Origin: Effusibacillus consociatus
GTDB lineage: Bacteria; Bacillota; Bacilli; Tumebacillales; Effusibacillaceae
Length of the DNA stretch: 64,000 bases
Direction of reading: 5' to 3'
Assembly (NCBI RefSeq): GCF_042652925.1
Contig: NZ_JBHSHC010000132.1
Location: forward strand, 14,865 to 78,864
Shown here: positions 31,627 to 40,081 of the stretch, one piece after another
Position numbering within the stretch: position 1 is the stretch's first letter
How the letters are laid out: each line of letters begins with the position of its first letter
The notes under the pieces: generated by a model
Told to the model about the DNA's origin: nothing
What the model saw: only the letters and a program-made list of their open reading frames with translations
Database searches by the model: none
Position numbers and translations under genes: made by a program

Positions 31627-32139
31627 CTACCTGTTGATTGCGCGGAATTTGTGTAAATAGACGAAACTGGTAATAAACGAGAGACAGATCGTGCTCCATA
31701 GAAGCATACCAGCTATCGACCATCTAAACATGATGGCCACCACCGTAAAGTAGTACAAAACCGTTGTGGTCTTTCCCCACCACGTAGCGGGAACGATCCG
31801 TTTAGCCCGAAAATGGAAAAATGCCGATGCAAGAATCATAACCGCATCCCGGAAGATCAACAAAGCCGCTGCGAACCACGGTATTCGTCCATCGAGTATA
31901 AACGACAGAATCACGGAGAGCATCATCAGTTTATCCGCGAGTGGATCCAAGATAACGCCAATCGGTGTGATCCAGTTATACTTTCTGGCGAGATACCCGT
32001 CAAGCAGGTCCGTTAATCCGGCCAACACCAAAATCCCCAAAGCATACTCCATGTTCCAAGGCGATGCTGAAAAGAATGCTATGAAATAGAGCGGAATCAA
32101 TCCCAAGCGTACCAGCGTGAGTAAGTTTGGCAAATACAC
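31627..32139 (-). CDS. CDP-alcohol phosphatidyltransferase (PgsA-like)
   Basis: A 170-residue membrane protein with the full CDP-alcohol motif DG-x2-AR-x8-G-x3-D-x3-D seen as LLDGYLARKYNWITPIGVIL-DPLAD. It probably makes phosphatidylglycerol phosphate from CDP-diacylglycerol. The true pgsA is usually elsewhere (near cinA-recA), so this may be a second paralogue of different alcohol specificity. Confidence 0.85.
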   Translation of the reverse strand: MYLPNLLTLVRLGLIPLYFIAFFSASPWNMEYALGILVLAGLTDLLDGYLARKYNWITPIGVILDPLADKLMMLSVILSFILDGRIPWFAAALLIFRDAVMILASAFFHFRAKRIVPATWWGKTTTVLYYFTVVAIMFRWSIAGMLLWSTICLSFITSFVYLHKFRAINR

Positions 32140-32266
32140 CGAATAACCCCCTACTGCCCATCCCTAATAATACCATTGTACGTCCGGATCATCAAAACCG
32201 ACCTGTACAGCAGCATTTTTTCTAAAACTGACTACCCATTCTACTATTTTAGAGAATTCCGACGCA

Positions 32267-32290
32267 TAAAAAAAGAGGCACATCGGCCTC
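32267..32290 (-). terminator. Terminator of the mbl-flhO-flhP operon
   Basis: GAGGC / GCCTC stem with a 6-base loop, then TTTTTTTA on the minus strand, just after flhP. Confidence 0.85.
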
Positions 32291-32297
32291 CGGTTGT

Positions 32298-33143
32298 TTA
32301 TGCACGAAGATTATTGGCCATACCCATCATTGCATCGACTGTCTGAACGGATCTTGCATTTACCTGGTAGGCCCGCTGTACCTGAATCAATTCCGTCATT
32401 TCCTGCGGCAAATCCACATTCGACATCTCCAAAGCTCCCTGACGGATCAATCCTGCATTTCGGATGTCTTCCTCTTCCACCAAATAGATCAAAGAATCTT
32501 CGAGAGGATTGTATCTTTGAGGATCCACTGCCCGATAGAGATTCTCTCCTACTGCCTGGAGATTGGCTTCCGGATTCCTCACTAATACGAGATTGACCGT
32601 TCCGATCGATACGGAGCCGCTGTCCCCTTGAACGGCAATATCACCATTGGGAGCAATCGAGAGCGGACGCCCGCGCAGCTCCTCCGGAATTTGAATCGGT
32701 TCTCCGTTCGGATCCATCAATGGATATCCGGCATCTGTAACGATGTAGCCGTTAATAGGATCAACTTGAAATTTACCGGTTCGTGTGTAAGCTGTCAAAG
32801 GCTCGCCGTTTTGATCTTCCCCCGGTATCCGAACAGCAAAAAACCCGTTTCCTTCAATCGCGAGATCCAACATACTCCCGGTGCTCTGCAAATTTCCTTG
32901 TGTGAAGAGCTGGGACATAAAGGCCGCATACGCACCGTTCCCAACCCGCAGTCCGGAATCCGAACGGCGTCCTTCCAACCGGAATTCGTCCGGTTGCGTG
33001 AATTCGGAACGCAGCAACTCTGCAAACTGAGCATTCTTCGCTTTGTATCCGGTTGTATTTATATTTGCAATATTATTTGCGATCAGGTCAAGCTTCGTTT
33101 GTTGGGAAGTGAGACCCGACGCGGATGTGTAGAGAGCTCTCAT
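32298..33143 (-). CDS. flhP: Flagellar basal-body rod/hook protein FlhP
   Basis: 281 residues of the FlgF/FlgG family. The N-terminal rod signature is ALYTSASGLTSQQTKLDLIA-NNIANINTTGYK and the C-terminal helix is VDLPQEMTELIQVQRAYQVN-ARSVQTVDAMM. Exported by the flagellar type III apparatus; part of the distal rod or hook. It is 38 bases downstream of flhO. The order mbl-flhO-flhP is that of B. subtilis. Confidence 0.92.
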   Translation of the reverse strand: MRALYTSASGLTSQQTKLDLIANNIANINTTGYKAKNAQFAELLRSEFTQPDEFRLEGRRSDSGLRVGNGAYAAFMSQLFTQGNLQSTGSMLDLAIEGNGFFAVRIPGEDQNGEPLTAYTRTGKFQVDPINGYIVTDAGYPLMDPNGEPIQIPEELRGRPLSIAPNGDIAVQGDSGSVSIGTVNLVLVRNPEANLQAVGENLYRAVDPQRYNPLEDSLIYLVEEEDIRNAGLIRQGALEMSNVDLPQEMTELIQVQRAYQVNARSVQTVDAMMGMANNLRA

Positions 33144-33181
33144 GCGACTTTGGCTCCTTTCGCTGCGGGATTCGCCATTTT

Positions 33182-34036
33182 TCAGATCCGTCCCAGGCTG
33201 TTGACGGCTTTGTCCAAGGTGCCGTCCAATGTACGAATCACTCTTTGGTTCGCTTCGTAACTCCGCATTACGGCAATCATATCGGTCATGGTCTCCGTCA
33301 AATCGACATTGGAACCTTCCAAAAATCCTTGGCGAACCTCACCTGTTCTGGCCCCCAGGTTTGCCGGATCGTAACGGAATCCACCGTTTCCGGCATTCTG
33401 CAGCCGATCCGTATCGAGAACGTCTACCGCATCGAATCGATACGCTTCATTTACGGTAAACTCTCCGTTCTCTTCAACCGTACCGGCCTCAAGGCTCGTC
33501 CCCGTGTCGTTCAATTTAATTCGTGAGTTCGCTGCTGGCAGACCTTGATCATCTACAGCTTGCACGAACAGTCCTGCCGCATTCATCAAAAACCCCTGCT
33601 GGTTGACGTGGAACTCCCCGTCACGGGTTACGAAGCTGCTACCGCTTCCATCGGTTACCGCAAAAAAAGTTTTCCTGCGAGCGTCGGGAGCTTGCGGATT
33701 CAACGGCCGATCCACATCAATAATCGCGTACCCGTACTTGTTATTCGTGGGCTTGAGCGTACCCTGTGTAAAACGCGGAAGAATCTCTTCCAGAAAAGCG
33801 CCCGTTCCGACCGCTCCAACATCCGGCATGCCTGGCCTAATGCCCTGGGGCCCGCTGCCTGTATGATCATTCACGGCATAGAGGAGCATCTCAGGAAACG
33901 AGCGCATTAGACTGTCGTCTTTTTTATACCCGATCGTATTTGCATTGGCGAGATTGTTGGCCAGAACATCCTGCCGGCGTTCACCGGCCAACATCCCGGA
34001 AGCTGCTGTAAATAAACCCCGTATCACTTCGATCAC
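33182..34036 (-). CDS. flhO: Flagellar basal-body rod protein FlhO
   Basis: 284 residues of the same FlgF/FlgG family as flhP: N-terminal LFTAASGMLAGERRQDVLAN-NLANANTIGYKK and C-terminal VDLTETMTDMIAVMRSYEAN. The frame starts with GTG at 34036, overlapping the mbl stop. A GTG three codons later (34027), with AGGTGA five bases before it, is an equally good start. Confidence 0.92.
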   Translation of the reverse strand: MIEVIRGLFTAASGMLAGERRQDVLANNLANANTIGYKKDDSLMRSFPEMLLYAVNDHTGSGPQGIRPGMPDVGAVGTGAFLEEILPRFTQGTLKPTNNKYGYAIIDVDRPLNPQAPDARRKTFFAVTDGSGSSFVTRDGEFHVNQQGFLMNAAGLFVQAVDDQGLPAANSRIKLNDTGTSLEAGTVEENGEFTVNEAYRFDAVDVLDTDRLQNAGNGGFRYDPANLGARTGEVRQGFLEGSNVDLTETMTDMIAVMRSYEANQRVIRTLDGTLDKAVNSLGRI

Positions 34037-35049
34037 CTGCTCATGGTTCGTTTGCCCTGTGTCCGAACCACTTTTTCCAGATTATTTAATACAATACCGG
34101 TGCCACGCGCTACACAAGTCATCGGATCCTCTGCGATATGAACCGGAATCTGCAGCTCGTCCTTCATAAGCTTGTCTAGGCCGTATAACAGTGCACCGCC
34201 GCCCGTCAAGACGACACCCTTCATGTAGATGTCAGCCGCCAATTCCGGCGGAGTCCGTTCCAGTACATTTCTTGCAGCCGAAATCAGTTGTGCTACCGGC
34301 TCTTCGAGTGCAATACGCACTTCTTCGGAGGTGACCTGAATCGTTTTGGGGAGGCCGGTCACCATATCCCGTCCGCGAATATCCAGTTTCTCGTGACGGG
34401 AATCCATATACACGGAGCCGATAGTAATCTTTATTTCTTCCGCCGTCCGTTCACCGATTAATAGATTGTGCTGCTTTTTTACATAGCGAATAATCGCCTC
34501 GTCCAACTTGTCCCCTGCGACGCGAATAGAAGAGGCGGTGACGACGTCACCAAGAGAAAGGACAGCTACATCCGTCGTGCCTCCGCCGATATCGACCACC
34601 ATCGATCCGCTTGGTTGGAAAATATCCAGCCCGGCACCGATTGCAGCAGCTCGTGGTTCCTCAATAATAAACACTTCTCTGGCTCCGGTCCGTTCTGCCG
34701 CTTCCCGCACCGCTTTTTGCTCCACAGAGGTAATCCCTGCCGGAACACAGATCACGATGCGAGGACGAACAAACATCCCTTTCCCAACCGTTTTGTTTAT
34801 AAAGTGGCGGAGCATCATCTCTGTTACGTCGAAATCCGCAATGACACCCTCACGGAGAGGACGAATCGCTACGATATTGCCCGGTGTTCGCCCCAACATT
34901 TGACGGGCCTCTTCACCGACCGCCACCACTTTTTTTGTTTGGCTCTCAATTGCCACTACCGAAGGCTCGTTCAGAACAATTCCTTTTCCCTTTACATGGA
35001 CCAAAACGTTGGCCGTTCCCAGGTCGACACCTATATCTTTGCTCAACAT
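34033..35049 (-). CDS. mbl: MreB-like cell-shape protein Mbl
   Basis: 338 residues, an actin-fold filament protein that guides lateral-wall synthesis. The phosphate 1 motif is GVDLGTANVLVHVKG, the phosphate 2 region GGGTTDVAVLSLG, and the adenosine region LTGGGALLYGLDKL. GGAGG lies 12 bases before the ATG. Position next to spoIIID identifies it as the Mbl paralogue rather than MreB. A sigma-E-like promoter lies about 50 bases upstream. Confidence 0.93.
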   Translation of the reverse strand: MLSKDIGVDLGTANVLVHVKGKGIVLNEPSVVAIESQTKKVVAVGEEARQMLGRTPGNIVAIRPLREGVIADFDVTEMMLRHFINKTVGKGMFVRPRIVICVPAGITSVEQKAVREAAERTGAREVFIIEEPRAAAIGAGLDIFQPSGSMVVDIGGGTTDVAVLSLGDVVTASSIRVAGDKLDEAIIRYVKKQHNLLIGERTAEEIKITIGSVYMDSRHEKLDIRGRDMVTGLPKTIQVTSEEVRIALEEPVAQLISAARNVLERTPPELAADIYMKGVVLTGGGALLYGLDKLMKDELQIPVHIAEDPMTCVARGTGIVLNNLEKVVRTQGKRTMSR

Positions 35050-35097
35050 GTGCAGAAGAGTCCTCCTTCTTACATTGTCAGATGCTTTTACTGATTC

Positions 35098-35125
35098 AAT
35101 GTATGCCAGTTAAATATAAATATGA
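35098..35125 (-). promoter_or_regulatory. Sigma-E-like promoter upstream of mbl
   Basis: -35 TCATATT (35125-35119) fits KMATATT fully; 13 bases; -10 CATACATT (35105-35098) fits CATACAMT with one mismatch. Geometry equals the spoIIID and spoIID promoters. Confidence 0.6.
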
Positions 35126-35194
35126 ATGGTGTTGTCCCCTGTGGCCCCCGCTTGGCATCCCAAAAATTACCGAGAATCCGCTATCTAAATTATT

Positions 35195-35503
35195 CTACAG
35201 CGGCGAAGAAACTCCTCTTTCGACCCCGACATTCTTTGACAATTTTCGCTTTGTTTCGTCCTTCCTGTATTTTTTCTTGGTTGCTTCCCCGCCCCTCAAA
35301 TGGCGTATCGATTTGTGATACTCCAGAATTTCTTTCACACGGTTGGCAAGTTCAGGGTTAATGTCAGGCAGACGTTCGGTCAGGTCTTTATGCACCGTGC
35401 TTTTGGAGACACCAAATTCCCTTGCGATTGTACGAACCGTATTTTTGGTCTCCACGATATATTCGCCAATCTTTAGGGTGCGCTCTTTGATGTAATCGTG
35501 CAC
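35195..35503 (-). CDS. spoIIID: Sporulation transcription factor SpoIIID
   Basis: 102 residues with the helix-turn-helix TVRTIAREFGVSKSTVHKDL and the C-terminal basic helix ILEYHKSIRHLRGGEATKKK. A mother-cell regulator acting between sigma-E and sigma-K. It is slightly longer than the B. subtilis protein through a C-terminal tail (ERGVSSPL). It is preceded by a sigma-E promoter and followed by mbl. Confidence 0.96.
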   Translation of the reverse strand: MHDYIKERTLKIGEYIVETKNTVRTIAREFGVSKSTVHKDLTERLPDINPELANRVKEILEYHKSIRHLRGGEATKKKYRKDETKRKLSKNVGVERGVSSPL

Positions 35504-35541
35504 TCCCTTTCGCCTCCCCCATACTTCAAATGGTCTGATAC

Positions 35542-35569
35542 ATTATATGAGGGTGTGTACCACATATGC
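35542..35569 (-). promoter_or_regulatory. Sigma-E promoter of spoIIID
   Basis: -35 GCATATG (35569-35563), 13 bases, -10 CATATAAT (35549-35542), close to the sigma-E consensus. spoIIID is sigma-E dependent in B. subtilis. Confidence 0.7.
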
Positions 35570-35654
35570 CTAAATTACCGCTGTGACAAGCCATAAGGTC
35601 CATTTTCTTTGTTTTTTCTCTTCCTTTCTCGACAAGACATCCCCCCATCAAAGT

Positions 35655-35697
35655 GACGAAAAACAAATAGAATCCCCGCCCAAACGGGCAGGGATTC
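35655..35697 (-). terminator. Terminator of spoIIQ
   Basis: 12-bp stem GAATCCCTGCCC / GGGCGGGGATTC with a GTTT loop, followed on the minus strand by TATTTGTTTTT. Confidence 0.88.
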
Positions 35698-35711
35698 TTT
35701 CACTTCCTAAA

Positions 35712-36410
35712 TTAGCGTTTAATTGCTTTTTCCGGGTCGACGTTTTTGCCGTCCTTCTTGACTTCAAAGTGGAGATGGTTCTTCTGATCCGCTTCGATGC
35801 GGTTGTTGCCTGACTTGGCAATGTCCGCACCTTGTACTACTTTGTCGCCTTCCTTCACTTTGATGTCGGAAAGAGATGCGTAATACGTCACATAGCCATT
35901 GTCATGTTTGATTTCAACCAGTTGGCCCATTAACGGATCGTTTTCCACTCGAGACACAGTACCGGATGCAGCAGCGACTACCGTAAACGGTTTGTCATCC
36001 TTGCGACCGATTACAACCCCATTTTGTGTGTAGAAGTTGTTATCGTACTTTACAATGGATTTTGCTTGGGACTTTTCGTCTTTGGTTTCATCGTAGAACG
36101 ACATCGTGACTTGGACTTCTTTCTCGTCCTGTTGTGCTACCGGCCAAGCAAGTTCTTGGTTCGCGGTAACCGGTGCGGTGTCAGAAGAATTTCCGGAATC
36201 AGTCACTGCCGTCCCTTCCGGGGTTTTCTCGGCATCGTTGAACGGCTTCGCGTCCTGAGTTTGTGCTACTACCAATCCGATAATGAGGGCCGCTGCGCCA
36301 AGATAGATTGCCGGGAATGTCCACCGTTTGGCAAACAAACTCTTGAAAAACCCCGGTTTTTTCTGACTCCTTGGAGCCAAATTTTGTGTTTCTTTGTTTT
36401 CTTGATTCAT
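35712..36410 (-). CDS. spoIIQ: SpoIIQ, forespore LytM-fold protein
   Basis: 232 residues: a cytoplasmic tail, one transmembrane helix (about 33-51) and an M23/LytM domain (about 125-225). SpoIIQ binds SpoIIIAH across the intermembrane space during engulfment. The HxH motif (NHLHFEV) remains. The first zinc motif HxGxD is replaced by QNGVV, so the domain should be inactive, as in B. subtilis. Identity is supported by the sigma-F promoter and by its position between spoIID and spoIIID. Confidence 0.92.
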   Translation of the reverse strand: MNQENKETQNLAPRSQKKPGFFKSLFAKRWTFPAIYLGAAALIIGLVVAQTQDAKPFNDAEKTPEGTAVTDSGNSSDTAPVTANQELAWPVAQQDEKEVQVTMSFYDETKDEKSQAKSIVKYDNNFYTQNGVVIGRKDDKPFTVVAAASGTVSRVENDPLMGQLVEIKHDNGYVTYYASLSDIKVKEGDKVVQGADIAKSGNNRIEADQKNHLHFEVKKDGKNVDPEKAIKR

Positions 36411-36431
36411 TTTTCCATCACCTCATTCCCC

Positions 36432-36461
36432 ATTCTCGCCACGAATGAGAAATGTTATACA
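36432..36461 (-). promoter_or_regulatory. Sigma-F promoter of spoIIQ
   Basis: -35 TGTATA (36461-36456), 15 bases, -10 GGCGAGAAT (36440-36432), a full match to WGYATA / GGNNANANT. It lies 22 bases upstream of the spoIIQ ATG. Confidence 0.82.
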
Positions 36462-36487
36462 GGGAATACTCAAATGATGGAAAATTT

Positions 36488-36530
36488 TTATACTTGTAAC
36501 GGAAAATTAGTACAGAGGTTACAAGTATAA
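36488..36530. repeat. 13-bp perfect inverted repeat upstream of spoIIQ
   Basis: TTATACTTGTAAC / GTTACAAGTATAA with a 17-base spacer. It is not followed by a T run on either strand, so it is not a standard terminator. A protein-binding site or insulating hairpin between spoIID and spoIIQ is possible. Confidence 0.6.
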
Positions 36531-36539
36531 GTGCAACTA

Positions 36540-36582
36540 GGCATCCACCTGCGTGATGAACTTGGTGAATGCCAAGTTTTCT
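36540..36582. terminator. Overlapping hairpins after spoIID
   Basis: GGCATCCACC / GGTGAATGCC (36540-36573, one mismatch) and ACTTGG / CCAAGT (36560-36577). The second is followed by TTTCTTT on the plus strand. On the minus strand termination for spoIID would be weak. Confidence 0.4.
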
Positions 36583-36592
36583 TTATACTACT

Positions 36593-37585
36593 TTACTGTT
36601 TTTTATAAGGCGCAAGGGTTGTGCCCTGATAGAAATAGGTGAGAATATCGGGCGCCTTCTTCCCTTCCTTTGCCATGCTGTCCGCGCCATACTGACTCAT
36701 ACCAACCCCATGACCGTATCCATGAGTGGTAAAAGTGATCCTGTCTCCTTCAATTGTCCATGAAAAATCGGTCGAGTACAGTCCGAGAGCTTCCCGGAAT
36801 TCCGCCCCGCTCATCACTTTGCTTCCCACCCGTATCTTCTTGACCCTGTTGCTCGAAGATTTTTCTACTGCCTTGATCATTTGACTCTGGTTTGCGGATG
36901 TCACAGCGTCGTTGATTCCGAGCCGACGATGGAATTCCTGAAGAGACATGGAGGTATTATCTGCTGCATGCTTTCCTTCTTTGTCCCACGGAGCATCTAC
37001 CGAACGTAAATACGGAAGCGCCTTACCGCCCCAATAATCCTGAGAGTTTTCCGTTTTTCCATTCGACTTTGAGAAGAAAAGCGCATCAATTGGCTCCCCG
37101 TGGTAGGTCAGAATCTGTCCCTTTGTCTCATTGACCGCTTGCACAATTTTGTTTAAGTTCAGTTGATACTCCAGCACTCCCCAACGTTTCTTCAGCTTCT
37201 CATCTGAACTGTAGGCCTGAAATTGCCGGTGGTCGTCCGTGACATGGGCCCCTTCTGCAGTCAGAATGTTTTTCTGGATACGCCGCACTGCGTTGGTACG
37301 GGCTGCAACCGCTTGTGCTTTTAGCGCTTCCATTGAAAAAGTGACCGGCATCTCGGCGGCCACCACACCTTTCACGTACTCTTCGAGCGGAACCTCAACC
37401 ACCTCTTGCTTTTCAGTCAAAAACACTTTGATCTTGGTGTCATCCGTCTTCACTGTCAGCTCAGGCGCAGGCGCTTGTTTCTTCGGCAGAATACTGACCA
37501 AACCGGCCGGAATCGCCAACATGAGGACAAGAGTTAGGGCGAGCATGATGAAAATCGGTCTGTTGACGGCTGCAGCGTTGTTCAC
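36593..37585 (-). CDS. spoIID: Stage II sporulation protein D (lytic transglycosylase)
   Basis: 330 residues: one N-terminal membrane helix, then the SpoIID/LytB domain. It contains VPLEEYVKGVVAAEMPVTFS (catalytic Glu region) and HGYGHGVGMSQYGADSMAKE at the C-terminus. It cleaves glycan strands denuded by SpoIIP during engulfment. The frame is open to 37654, but the sigma-E promoter at 37622-37649 lies inside that extension. The GTG at 37585, nine bases after GGGAGGG, is the likely start. Confidence 0.93.
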   Translation of the reverse strand: MNNAAAVNRPIFIMLALTLVLMLAIPAGLVSILPKKQAPAPELTVKTDDTKIKVFLTEKQEVVEVPLEEYVKGVVAAEMPVTFSMEALKAQAVAARTNAVRRIQKNILTAEGAHVTDDHRQFQAYSSDEKLKKRWGVLEYQLNLNKIVQAVNETKGQILTYHGEPIDALFFSKSNGKTENSQDYWGGKALPYLRSVDAPWDKEGKHAADNTSMSLQEFHRRLGINDAVTSANQSQMIKAVEKSSSNRVKKIRVGSKVMSGAEFREALGLYSTDFSWTIEGDRITFTTHGYGHGVGMSQYGADSMAKEGKKAPDILTYFYQGTTLAPYKKQ

Positions 37586-37621
37586 TGTGGCGATCCCTCC
37601 CATGTTTTTTAACTCTAAGAA

Positions 37622-37649
37622 AGTATATGTGCAACTTGTACCAGTATGC
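37622..37649 (-). promoter_or_regulatory. Sigma-E promoter of spoIID
   Basis: -35 GCATACT (37649-37643), 13 bases, -10 CATATACT (37629-37622). spoIID is sigma-E dependent in B. subtilis. Confidence 0.65.
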
Positions 37650-37814
37650 CCCATGAGACAGTAGATCCGATTTCATCTGCCCGCTCAAAGGAAATTCAAT
37701 TGGAATAGAGTTCACATAGAAGGGTTCAATTAATCCCATCTTCTATCTGGAGAATAAAATTTTTCCCCTCCAAATCAGACTGGTATGAGCGAATTCGTAC
37801 TTGACCGCTTAACG

Positions 37815-37851
37815 CTGAAAAACAAGAGGCTGCTGATTAAAATCAGCAGCC
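37815..37851 (-). terminator. Terminator of ywmB-murA
   Basis: 11-bp perfect stem GGCTGCTGATT / AATCAGCAGCC, followed on the minus strand by TCTTGTTTTTC. Confidence 0.88.
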
Positions 37852-37878
37852 CTGATCTGTCACGTATTGATGAGTCAA

Positions 37879-39141
37879 TTACTCCACGCGTTCAATATCG
37901 GCACCGATTGAACGGAGCTTGTCCTCAAAAGTAAGATATCCGCGGTCAATGTGATGCAGACCTTGAACTTCCGTCTCTCCTTGCGCGCCAAGTCCTGCAA
38001 TCACAAGCGCCGCACCGGCCCGAAGGTCACTTGCAGTAACACTGGCTCCGGTCAGATAAGGAACTCCAGTGATCATTGCCGTACGGCCTTCAATCTTGAT
38101 GTCGGCTCCCATGCGCTGCAGCTCAGCTACATGCATGTACCGGTTCTCAAACACGCTCTCGGTGACGAGACTGTTGCCCGGAAGAACGGTCAGCAATGCC
38201 ATCATTTGTGCCTGCATATCCGTAGGAAATCCCGGATAGGGCAGTGTCTTCAAATCCAATGGCTTGTTGCCGGGTCCGCCAACCGTACGAATTCCGGCGA
38301 CATCCTCTTCGATTCCGATGCCGGCTTCTTTCATTTTGGCAATCACAGGCTTCAGGTGGTTGGAGATCGCTCCTTCCACATACACCTCTCCGCCAGTCAT
38401 TGCTGCGGCGATCAGGAATGTACCCGCCTGAATCCGGTCCGGTATCACAGTATGGTTTGCACCACGCAATGATTCGACCCCTTCGATCCGAATTACGTCC
38501 GTACCCGCACCCCGAACATTGGCACCCATTGCGTTCAGGTAGTTTGCGAGATCGACGATCTCAGGTTCTTTTGCGGCATTTTCGATAACCGTTCTGCCCT
38601 CAGCAAGAGCGGCTGCCATCATAATATTTTGCGTCGCACCCACACTTTGGATATCCAGATAGATGCGGGTTCCCTTTAATCGTTTCCCTTTGACGCGAGC
38701 TTGCACATGTCCGCGCCCAACTTCCACTTCCGCGCCAAGTGCTTGGAATCCTTTGAGATGCTGGTCAACGGGTCTTGCTCCGATTGCGCAACCGCCAGGC
38801 AAGGCTACGCGGGCTTGACCCATCCGTGCAAGAAGAGGTCCCATTACAAGAAAAGAGGCCCGCATCTTGCGAACCAGGGATTCCTCTGCGATCCATTCGT
38901 TCACGTTTTGCGAGTCGATATGCAGTATGCTGTCGCTTTCCCGGCGCACTTCGGCTCCTAAAGCGATTATCACTTCACTGATGGTTTCCACGTCCGTTAA
39001 CCAGGGAACATCTTCAATCACGCTTGTTCCTTCCGATGCAAGAATCGAAGCAGCAATAATCGGCAGAACCGCATTTTTTGCACCGTCAACTTTCACGCTA
39101 CCCGATAGGCGGTTTCCGCCACGAATCAAATACTTCGACAA
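37879..39141 (-). CDS. murA: UDP-GlcNAc 1-carboxyvinyltransferase
   Basis: 420 residues, standard MurA length. Lys22 and Asn23 (DGAKNAVLPIIAASIL) and the fosfomycin-target loop PGGCAIGARPVD with Cys118 are present. It transfers enolpyruvate to UDP-GlcNAc, the first committed step of peptidoglycan synthesis. Position before spoIID matches murAA of B. subtilis. It follows ywmB by 48 bases. Confidence 0.96.
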   Translation of the reverse strand: MSKYLIRGGNRLSGSVKVDGAKNAVLPIIAASILASEGTSVIEDVPWLTDVETISEVIIALGAEVRRESDSILHIDSQNVNEWIAEESLVRKMRASFLVMGPLLARMGQARVALPGGCAIGARPVDQHLKGFQALGAEVEVGRGHVQARVKGKRLKGTRIYLDIQSVGATQNIMMAAALAEGRTVIENAAKEPEIVDLANYLNAMGANVRGAGTDVIRIEGVESLRGANHTVIPDRIQAGTFLIAAAMTGGEVYVEGAISNHLKPVIAKMKEAGIGIEEDVAGIRTVGGPGNKPLDLKTLPYPGFPTDMQAQMMALLTVLPGNSLVTESVFENRYMHVAELQRMGADIKIEGRTAMITGVPYLTGASVTASDLRAGAALVIAGLGAQGETEVQGLHHIDRGYLTFEDKLRSIGADIERVE

Positions 39142-39189
39142 TGTTGTGCAACCTCCGCTCAGGCGGGCTCTTGCCCAGATACTTAGACA

Positions 39190-39948
39190 CTAATACTCAA
39201 TTGTTACAATCGGTGAACCGACGAGAATACGGGTCTTCTTCTGAAAGGCATCGTAATGAACCGCCACTTGCAGGTTCATTCGCTTTCCGTTGGTTTTTAT
39301 GTACTCCTTGGAAAGAGGTGAGTACCCCGATACACTCACGAGTGAATCGGAACGAATTCCTTCAACCTCATTTGCGTTGACCGCTTTAAATACCCGGCCA
39401 ATGATCTGATTTCGTCCCATAGAGTCAATTCTATCATTGTAAAATCCTTTGATACAAGTGCTAATTTGTGGGCTTACCCCGATTTGTGCAGCCGTACTTT
39501 TTACTTTCTCTACTGACTGGGTAATATCCTGCACACGGTTGGAATCCCGTTCGATTTTTATCACCAACACTGTCTGAGGTTGCTGTCCCTGCAGGTTCAT
39601 TGTGGTTAGAGCAAGGGAAACCTCCGTGCTCGGATCCCATCTCCCATACAGTTGGTAAACATACTGTCGCTCGCCATTGATTTTATTTTCCTGTGCATTG
39701 GGGATTTGCAGCACCGAGTTCATCTTTTGGGCCATCTGAGCCAATTCATCCATTGTCATAAATGTCTGATTCACGATTGACCAATTATGCACATAATACC
39801 CCTCTGCCTGAGCTTGGGAAGCATCGAATGCGCGCGTTAGCATCTCGCCCATTTGAATATCCTTCACACCTGTCGATCTGACAGGCGATGCATATGCCAC
39901 CCCGATCACTGCACAAATCAAAAGTACAACCAAAGCCAATTTTTTCAT
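39190..39948 (-). CDS. ywmB: YwmB family exported protein (TATA-box-binding-like fold)
   Basis: 252 residues beginning with a signal peptide (MKKLALVVLLICAVIGVAYA, then SPVRS). It belongs to the YwmB family, whose fold resembles TBP-like domains and whose function is unknown. The order ywmB-murA-spoIID is conserved in Bacillales. The ATG is the first codon of the signal peptide. Confidence 0.85.
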   Translation of the reverse strand: MKKLALVVLLICAVIGVAYASPVRSTGVKDIQMGEMLTRAFDASQAQAEGYYVHNWSIVNQTFMTMDELAQMAQKMNSVLQIPNAQENKINGERQYVYQLYGRWDPSTEVSLALTTMNLQGQQPQTVLVIKIERDSNRVQDITQSVEKVKSTAAQIGVSPQISTCIKGFYNDRIDSMGRNQIIGRVFKAVNANEVEGIRSDSLVSVSGYSPLSKEYIKTNGKRMNLQVAVHYDAFQKKTRILVGSPIVTIEY

Positions 39949-39961
39949 ATGAACAAGTCCC

Positions 39962-40029
39962 CCTGCACGTTCGAATCTATAACCCTATCAATCAGCCTGA
40001 CCATCTGAAAGAAGATCTATACGTGCAGG
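39962..40029. repeat. 9-bp inverted repeat upstream of ywmB
   Basis: CCTGCACGT (39962-39970) and ACGTGCAGG (40021-40029), 50 bases apart. They flank the putative ywmB promoter region and one arm overlaps the leader close to the start codon. Confidence 0.4.
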
Positions 40030-40032
40030 AAA

Positions 40033-40073
40033 AGAAAAATAAACCCTCGGGATTGATTCTGATTCCCGAGGGC
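40033..40073 (-). terminator. Terminator of the nuo-ywzB operon
   Basis: 9-bp stem CCCTCGGGA / TCCCGAGGG, followed on the minus strand by TTTATTTTTCTTTT. It separates nuo-ywzB from ywmB-murA. Confidence 0.9.
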
Positions 40074-40081
40074 TTTTCGCG

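Noticed and set aside
36560..36582. Plus-strand terminator with a missing gene
   Set aside because: No plus-strand coding sequence precedes it. It is probably the mirror image of a weak spoIID terminator.
37586..37654. N-terminal extension of SpoIID
   Set aside because: It contains the sigma-E promoter, and a better GTG start with GGAGGG lies at 37585.
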